Assembly: GCA_026184775.1 (NCBI GenBank) | Contig: JANCYW010000001.1 | Location: forward strand, 773,267-837,266 | Length of the DNA stretch: 64,000 nucleotides | DNA from: Cyanidium caldarium | Lineage: Eukaryota; Rhodophyta; Bangiophyceae; Cyanidiales; Cyanidiaceae | Reading direction: 5' to 3' | Notes under the pieces: model-generated | The model's input: the letters and a program-made list of their open reading frames with translations, nothing else | What the model was told of the DNA's origin: nothing | Databases searched by the model: none | Translations under genes and position numbers: made by a program | Shown: in pieces, positions 58,872-64,000 of the stretch | How the letters are laid out: each line of letters opens with the position of its first letter | How positions within the stretch are numbered: position 1 is the stretch's first letter

Positions 58872-61340
58872 ACGCCACTCTAGCACTCACCAGCACACCT
58901 GGAACGAGAAAGATGACTCTACTTGGAATGATTCTTGGAGTAGTGGTCACGCAAACGCCCGCGCACAACTCCAAAGCACGTGCGGGGCCGTTCCGCGTCG
59001 TCAATGTGTTTTGAATTGCCCGCGATCGCCACCGAGCCGTCCTCTGGAAGGGAAAAATGGCGCGCGCATTTTGGCGCCAGATTTGATCGGGCATCGGCGC
59101 GCACGGTGTTGCGGGGTGGACGGGGAAGGGCGTGCGTGCGGCATGGAGGATGGGGGTGGCGTGGTCTGCGACACCTGTTCGGCATCTGTTGGGGAATGGT
59201 GACAGTAGTGGGTGGGTGTCGGGAGTGTCACCAGTCGTCGGTGGAGGGCGATGGGGAGTGGGTGTGGAAGGGGGCAGGTGGTGGCGTTGCCCCACACCTT
59301 GGGTGGCAGCGGTGTGCCCGTGCGATCGAGCAGCGGACATCGCCCACAGCAGTCATCATGGACGACGCGCTTCTTGATACTGGCGCGTTCAATGACCGAC
59401 TTGAGCCGGTGGTGTGCGCTGTCGGTGCCGACGAGGCCAGAGTGCCCTGCAGACCGAGTGGCGCAGCCGGTCGCCCAGCAGCGTGCTCGACACACGCGCA
59501 CAGGGCGCTGTCGCCGAGACCGCTCTGGCGTGGGGACCGTCTGTTCGGGCGCTGGTGGCACCCGGTGATGATGAGGATGACCATCGAGTGTTCGGCTCCA
59601 TGCGATATTGAATGTAAACGTGTGCGGCATCGGGTGGGTACCGACGGTCACTGGGAGCGTCGATGCGGATCCCAGCAGACCCAGAGTGTCCGGCCATCCC
59701 GAGTGGTCAACGCCACCGGCATCCGGTGGAGCGCGGCACTCACCTCGCGGTGGAGCATCCGACCACCCGATCGGACACTGACCCGGCACCCATCGCCACA
59801 TCGGGTGCACCGATCGATGGTGGTCGCAGCACTGTCCAGCGGTATGCGTGTGAGGGCGTGGCCGTCGGCGCGGTGTGTGGTGCCGCGAACAGGCAGTGGT
59901 GGCCACATCGACTGGGCCAGCAGCGGCGCCTCCGCACACACACACACCACCCTCCCGGCACACCCCAGCAGGCCCGGTGGAAGACCTGTCTCCTGGTGCC
60001 CGGTGCACTGGTGACTCCGGGCAGTGGCGCCCACATCCCCTCTGCAATGGGCCCGGCGATGATGCCGGTGTTGGGGTGGTGGTGGTGGAGGAGGCGCGCT
60101 CATCGCCGGGCACCAGCCATGTCGCCTGCCAGAATGGCGGTTCGTGTCGGTGAGCGGGTTGATTGTGGGCACCCCGGGCGCACTGCATCGAGTGTCCACC
60201 GGTCACGGTGACCGCTCGCTTGACGCTGCACCGTCGCCGTCCCCACTGGAGCCTACGCCGCCCAGGTGACCGCGACCACGCCCCTCACAGCCGCCCGTCT
60301 CCCGCACTGATCGAGAACGACTCCCGCAATCGAATGGCATTGACAACCACCAACGAGGCGCATTGCGCGGCGAGCCCAGTCAATGCCCACATCAGCGCCA
60401 GCACGGTGCCAGGGTATTGCACATGGTCGTGGAGACGGAGGCCAACGGCTGAGGGTGTGTGTATGTGTGCATGGGCGCGCACACACGCTCTCGCCTATCG
60501 GCACCCAGAGCGATCTCTGATGAGCGGTGGGGAGCACCCACCGGGCACGCACATAAGCACATAGGCACACCGCGCCGTGTCACGGAGAGGTGGCTGCTCC
60601 CAGACTGGGGGGCAGCGCCCACATCCACCCGACGACTGTGGTGAGAGGAAGGGAGTCGGGAGTGGTGCGTGATGTGTGTGTGTTCGTGTGTGCGAGGTGG
60701 TGGTTGTGGTCATCATCACCATCGGTGTCGTCGTCATCACTATGGTCGTCGATCTTCGGGTGCGCCCTCTCAGGGACACCGGGCGCACCGGGTGGCGGTC
60801 GGAGACATCTGTTGTCGCCGCGCAGTTGGCCCCGAAGCAGGTCCGTGCATCGAGCAGTGCAGGCGTTGCCGGTGGCGCATGCACTGTCTCACCTCCGCAA
60901 ACGTCCACAGCTGGTGGCGGTTCTGGTCATTCAACGGCAGGCGCGTTGTCGACAAACACACCTGACGCTGTCGACGAGGAGATGGCGTGCCGCCGGCGCG
61001 CCAGAGTATTGTCGGGGTGCCTGTACGCTTGGCCGGCGCATTGTGTCATGGTGGATGCGGTGCCGGCGTCACTGGCAGTGCTGGTCACTGAGATGTTGGT
61101 GATGGTGGGTGAAGAATGGAGCTGGTGTATGTGCGAGGTAGTGATGGGAGTGTTGGGTGAGAGAGAGGCATGTGGCGTATGAGGTGCAGTATTGGGCGAC
61201 GAATGGATCATTGTGGTATTGCGCATTGGGTGTGTGTGTGTGTGTGTGTTGGGGCGGGCGGTTACGTGGCCGGATGGTGTTAGGGATGCGGGATGGCGGA
61301 TTTCGGGTTTTCGCGCTGTGGGATGGTTGATGGTTGAGAG
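58872..61340. pseudogene. Subtelomeric region with possible remnants of a cysteine-rich extracellular protein
   Basis: No intact gene is evident in about 2.5 kb. On the plus strand, short pieces in different frames look like extracellular modules: near 59580-59690 a thrombospondin-type-like segment ('CSAPCDIECKRVRHR...GHWERRCGSQQT'), near 59990-60050 a sushi-like end ('ARCTGDSGQWRPHPLC'), and near 60125-60153 'CQNGGSC' as in EGF-like domains. 'CIEQCRRCRW' follows at about 60860. Frame changes between these pieces suggest a decayed gene, or several. The minus strand is also open for 401 codons (59001-60206) but this looks like noise. Low confidence throughout. Confidence 0.3.
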
Positions 61341-61344
61341 AGGG

Positions 61345-61422
61345 CAACGCCGATTGAAGGCGATTGCCGATTGCCGATTGCCGATCGAGGAACATCGCCG
61401 ATTACGGATTACTGATTGAAGG

Positions 61423-61461
<39 letters not shown>

Positions 61462-61712
61462 CGAGGAAAATCGCCGATTACGGATTAGTGATTGAAGGCG
61501 ATTGCCGATTGCCGATTACGGATTAGTGATTGAAGGCGATTGCCGATCACTGATTGCCGATTGCCGATCGAGGAAAATCGCCGATTACGGATTACTGATT
61601 GAAGGCGATTGCCGATCACTGATTGCCGATTGCAGATTGCCGATCGAAGACAATCGCCGATTACGGAATAGTGATTGAAGGCGATCACTGATTGCCGATT
61701 GCCGATCGATCG
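61345..61712. repeat. GATTGCC-based tandem array
   Basis: About 370 bp made of the heptamer 'gattgcc', its variants, and a recurring block of roughly 35-45 bp: 'cgaggaaaatcgccgattac' followed by 'ggatta(c/g)tgattgaaggc'. Blocks restart at about 61387, 61463, 61568 and 61642 with different numbers of heptamers between them. It is a complex subtelomeric minisatellite. Confidence 0.9.
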
Positions 61713-61749
61713 TGCGCGGGCGGGGAATGGTAAGAGTGTCGTGCGGCGC

Positions 61750-63687
61750 CATTGGGCAGTGCGTGGGGGGCAGTGGTGTCGAGTGAGAGAGCGTGTGTGT
61801 GTGTGTGTGCGTGAGTATACGTATGGAGTGTTTGGGTGAGTGGGGGAGGTGGTGTTGTGTTTCGAGTGTGTTACGTGCTGGCGTAAGGGCGTGCAGTGGG
61901 CACGCGGTGGGCGGTGGGCGTTGGCGCGGCGCTGGCGTATGAGGGCTTGGGCTGACCGACGACGATGGGTGGTGGTGGTGGTGGGAGAGGGGTCATGGGC
62001 GTGCGGGAGCGTTGGTTGGTGGGTGTTGGGAGTGTTGGGAGTGTTTGGAGTGTTCATGAGTGTGTGTTGGGTGTTGGGGTCGGTTTGGGGCGGGAACGGC
62101 CAGCGGGTCGGTTGGGAGCTGGGAGCTGGGGGAGTGTTGGCGGGTGAGCGCCCGATGGGTTGATGATCGGTGGTGGTGGGAGAGGGGTCATGGGCGTGCG
62201 GGAGCGTTGGTTGGTGGGTGTTGGGAGTGTTGGGAGTGTGTTGGGGTGGTTGGAAGCGGAAGCGGGGAGCGGTGGCTGCGCGTGCGTCTGGGAGTGTAAA
62301 AGAACGCTGAGAGCTCTGGATCGATGGAAGGAATGAAGGAATGAGCGATTGATGGGGTGAGCGTGTGGGATGGGCGTTGCGCAGCGCTGCGCAGCGTCGG
62401 GAGGCGTGTGTGTGTGTGAGAGTGTTGTGATGGTGGTGGTTTGCTACAGGGGAACGAGCGGGGCAGGTGAAGTGAGATGGGTGAGTATGGGTGAGTATGG
62501 GTGTGTACGGGATGGTGTGTTGATGGATGTGGAGATGGAGGTGAATGATTGTTGGTGGTTGGTGGTGGGTTGGAGTGAGATGAATGGAGGTGTTGGTGTT
62601 GGTGGATGACGGAGTGTTGGTGGAGTGAAGTTGGAGGGCGGCTGTGAGTGTGTGTGCGCTTGTGTAAGTGAGTGTATGCGTTTGGGAGTGAGTGGCTGGT
62701 TGTGGTGGGTGGATGCGTGTGTGTGTGGGATGAGCGTGTGTTGCCTGAGTGGGTGTTACTGGGGTGGTTCGTTGGCGTGTGTGTGTGTGTGTGTGCGCCG
62801 GACGGTGGGACGGTGGGACGGTGGCGGGAGGTGGGAAAAGCGTTTTGGAGTGTTGGCGGGTGCGAGAGGAGTCGGTGTTGATGCGGCTGGTTGTAGACGA
62901 GGGGAGTGCCGGGTGTATGGAAGCGTATGGAATGGGGTCGCCTTGTGTGTGTATGCGCACAGATCGGTAACGGTTATGGGAGCGGAGTCGCCTTGTGTGT
63001 GTGTGTGTGCCGATCGGTAGCGGCAACGCGAGAGGGGGCGCCATGACGCGGATCGGTAACGGTTATGGGAGCGGCGGCGCATTGTGGGTGCGCGCGCGCC
63101 GATCGGCGGCGGCGCGCAGGTGAGGGTGCGCGTTGATTGTGTCGATCGAGAACAGTAGACAAGAGGCGGCGATCGCGACGATGGTGCGGAGTGGTGGATG
63201 CGGTGTGGGCGCCACCTGGTGGGAAAGCGTCGGTGGTAGTGGGAGAGAGCGATGGTGGTGGTGGGCAGCGCGGCGGCGGTTACGGTGTCTATGTGGGTAG
63301 TGTTGTTGTTGCTGTTGCAGGGTGTATGTAACGAGTCCCGGAACGGCGACGATGATGAAGCGTGTGGAAGGTGTATGTGTGGGAGCGGGTGTTGTGGACG
63401 GGAGTGTGTGGGAGTGTATGGGAGTGGCGTGACCTGAATGGAATGGATGTGGCATGGCAAGCCGCAATTGCGTTTTTTGTGGATGTGTATCGCCGATCGG
63501 CGCCGTGCCCTGCCCGGGAGTGGAGCGTGTGTGGCTTGTTGGAGCGGTGGGGAACGGGCATGGGGAGTGGGGCGGCGCATGTCGGGAATGTGTTTTCGTT
63601 ATTTGTTTTTTATTGGGGATCGACGTGTGCGCGCGCGATCGTGCGCACGGGAGAGAGCGTTTGGGGGAATGGGAGTGGTGTCGCGTG
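61750..63687. repeat. G+T-rich subtelomeric simple-sequence region
   Basis: About 1.9 kb in which the plus strand, running toward the telomere, is dominated by G and T (gtgtgtgt, gttgggagtgttgggagtgt, gggtgagtatgggtgagtat). It includes several (GT)n tracts near 61790-61810, 62405-62425, 62780-62795 and 62997-63010. Long minus-strand frames here encode only Pro/His/Thr/Ser/Arg-rich sequence produced by the bias and are not genes. Confidence 0.8.
61981..62240 (+). repeat. Direct duplication, two copies 195 bp apart
   Basis: A block of about 60 bp starting 'gtgggagaggggtcatgggc' at 61981 recurs from 62176, including the 'gttggttggtgggtgttggg' stretch. Copies differ only at the edges. It lies within the G+T-rich subtelomere. 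Confidence 0.85.
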
Positions 63688-63858
63688 TGAATTGGGTGAG
63701 ATCGGGCGAAGGGGTGTGAGTTGGGTGAGATCGGGCGACCGGGTGTGAGTTGGGTGGGATCGGGCGACCGGGTGTGAGTTGGGTGGGATCGGGCGACCGG
63801 GTGTGAGTTGGGTGAGATCGGGCGAAGGGGTGTGAGTTGGGTGTGAGTTGGGTGGCAA
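63688..63858 (+). repeat. 29-bp subtelomeric tandem repeat, six copies
   Basis: Units begin at 63688, 63717, 63746, 63775, 63804 and 63833. The consensus is 'tgagttgggtgagatcgggc' followed by 'gaccgggtg'. They are nearly identical, with variants 'gggatc' for 'gagatc' and 'gaagggg' for 'gaccggg'; the last is shortened and runs into the telomere. Confidence 0.93.
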
Positions 63859-64000
63859 GGGGGGGGAATGGGTGGGGAATGGGGGGGAATGGGGGGGAAT
63901 GGGGGGGAATGGGGGGGAATGGGGGGGAATGGGGGGGAATGGGGGGGAATGGGGGGGAATGGGGGGGAATGGGGGGGAATGGGGGGGAATGGGGGGAATG
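63859..64000 (+). repeat. Telomere: (AATGGGGGGG)n, chromosome end
   Basis: About 14 consecutive units of 10 bp, 'gggggggaat', run to the end of the window with the G-rich strand 5'->3' toward the end, as expected at a right telomere. The first unit is irregular ('gggtggggaat') and the last has six Gs. Cyanidioschyzon merolae telomeres are described as AATGGGGGG, so this is the same type with one extra G. Confidence 0.92.

Noticed and set aside
59001-60206. 401-codon minus-strand open frame
   Set aside because: It has no recognisable domains and is low in complexity. A 'LLDRTGTPLPPKV' string loosely recalls the P-type ATPase phosphorylation site, but the rest does not follow.
60285-60482. Minus-strand peptide resembling the C-terminus of a heavy-metal P1B-ATPase (hydrophobic, ending in 'VVVNAIRLRES')
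   Set aside because: Only one short segment matches. It lies upstream, on the minus strand, of the other ATPase-like string, so the two cannot be parts of one collinear gene. Probably chance.
61485-63044. 519-codon minus-strand open frame in the subtelomere
   Set aside because: The product is only Pro/His/Thr/Ser/Arg/Asn repeats mirroring the G+T-rich plus strand and the GATTGCC array. It is a composition artefact.

Overview
This looks like the end of a nuclear chromosome from a cyanidiophycean red alga (the Cyanidioschyzon / Cyanidiococcus / Cyanidium group). The reasons are: the window ends in a G-rich tandem array with unit AATGGGGGGG, close to the AATGGGGGG telomere repeat known from Cyanidioschyzon merolae; genes are very dense, high in GC and apparently free of introns; the protein set is eukaryotic and photosynthetic (plastid- and mitochondrion-targeted proteins, AP-3, condensin, TFIIA); and there is an arsenite methyltransferase of the type described from these hot-spring algae. 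The exact species cannot be fixed from the sequence alone.

Layout. Positions 1-58.9 kb hold about 33 protein genes on both strands, mostly single-exon, often head-to-head or tail-to-tail with 10-150 bp between convergent ends. From left to right: a partial coiled-coil protein; Pol5/MYBBP1A; sphingosine-1-phosphate lyase; an HVA22/REEP protein; a glutaredoxin; DPH1; ribosomal protein uS7 (RPS5); an organellar-type RNase HII; NOP58; MTHFR; mitoribosomal mS37; a Sec14-like protein; a CPBP membrane protease; an MKP1-type phosphatase with a gelsolin-like tail; a TPR protein; a ChAPs (exomer) protein; a PAP2 phosphatase; a BTB protein; condensin CAP-D2; an unrecognised membrane protein preceded by three 123-bp direct repeats; a DEAD-box RNA helicase; TFIIA gamma; an inositol-dehydrogenase-like oxidoreductase; a PHD-finger protein; a Sel1-like protein; AP-3 beta; a ChuX/HutX-like protein; a second, divergent HVA22-like protein; a probable complex I B15 subunit; a thylakoid-lumen FKBP; a cis-prenyltransferase; arsenite methyltransferase; and, as last gene before the subtelomere, a secreted Kelch-trefoil protein.

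The functions are mainly housekeeping: ribosome biogenesis and translation (Pol5, NOP58, uS7, DPH1, mS37), membrane traffic and lipids (AP-3, ChAPs, Sec14, HVA22, PAP2, S1P lyase, cis-prenyltransferase), chromosomes and transcription (CAP-D2, TFIIA, PHD). There is no operon logic. The two distal genes, arsM and the Kelch-trefoil gene, differ in kind: one is an arsenic-detoxification gene thought to be acquired horizontally, the other a large cell-surface or secreted protein with a bacterial-style propeller.

From about 58.9 kb to the end there is no convincing intact gene. 59.3-61.1 kb carries possible frameshifted remnants of a cysteine-rich extracellular protein. It is followed by a GATTGCC-based array, about 2 kb of strongly G+T-rich simple sequence with a 195-bp-spaced duplication, six copies of a 29-bp repeat, and the telomere itself. 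Long open frames in this part are by-products of biased composition.

Several apparent open frames begin at GTG or TTG. Starts given here are the first sensible ATG, so the true N-termini of targeted proteins remain uncertain.
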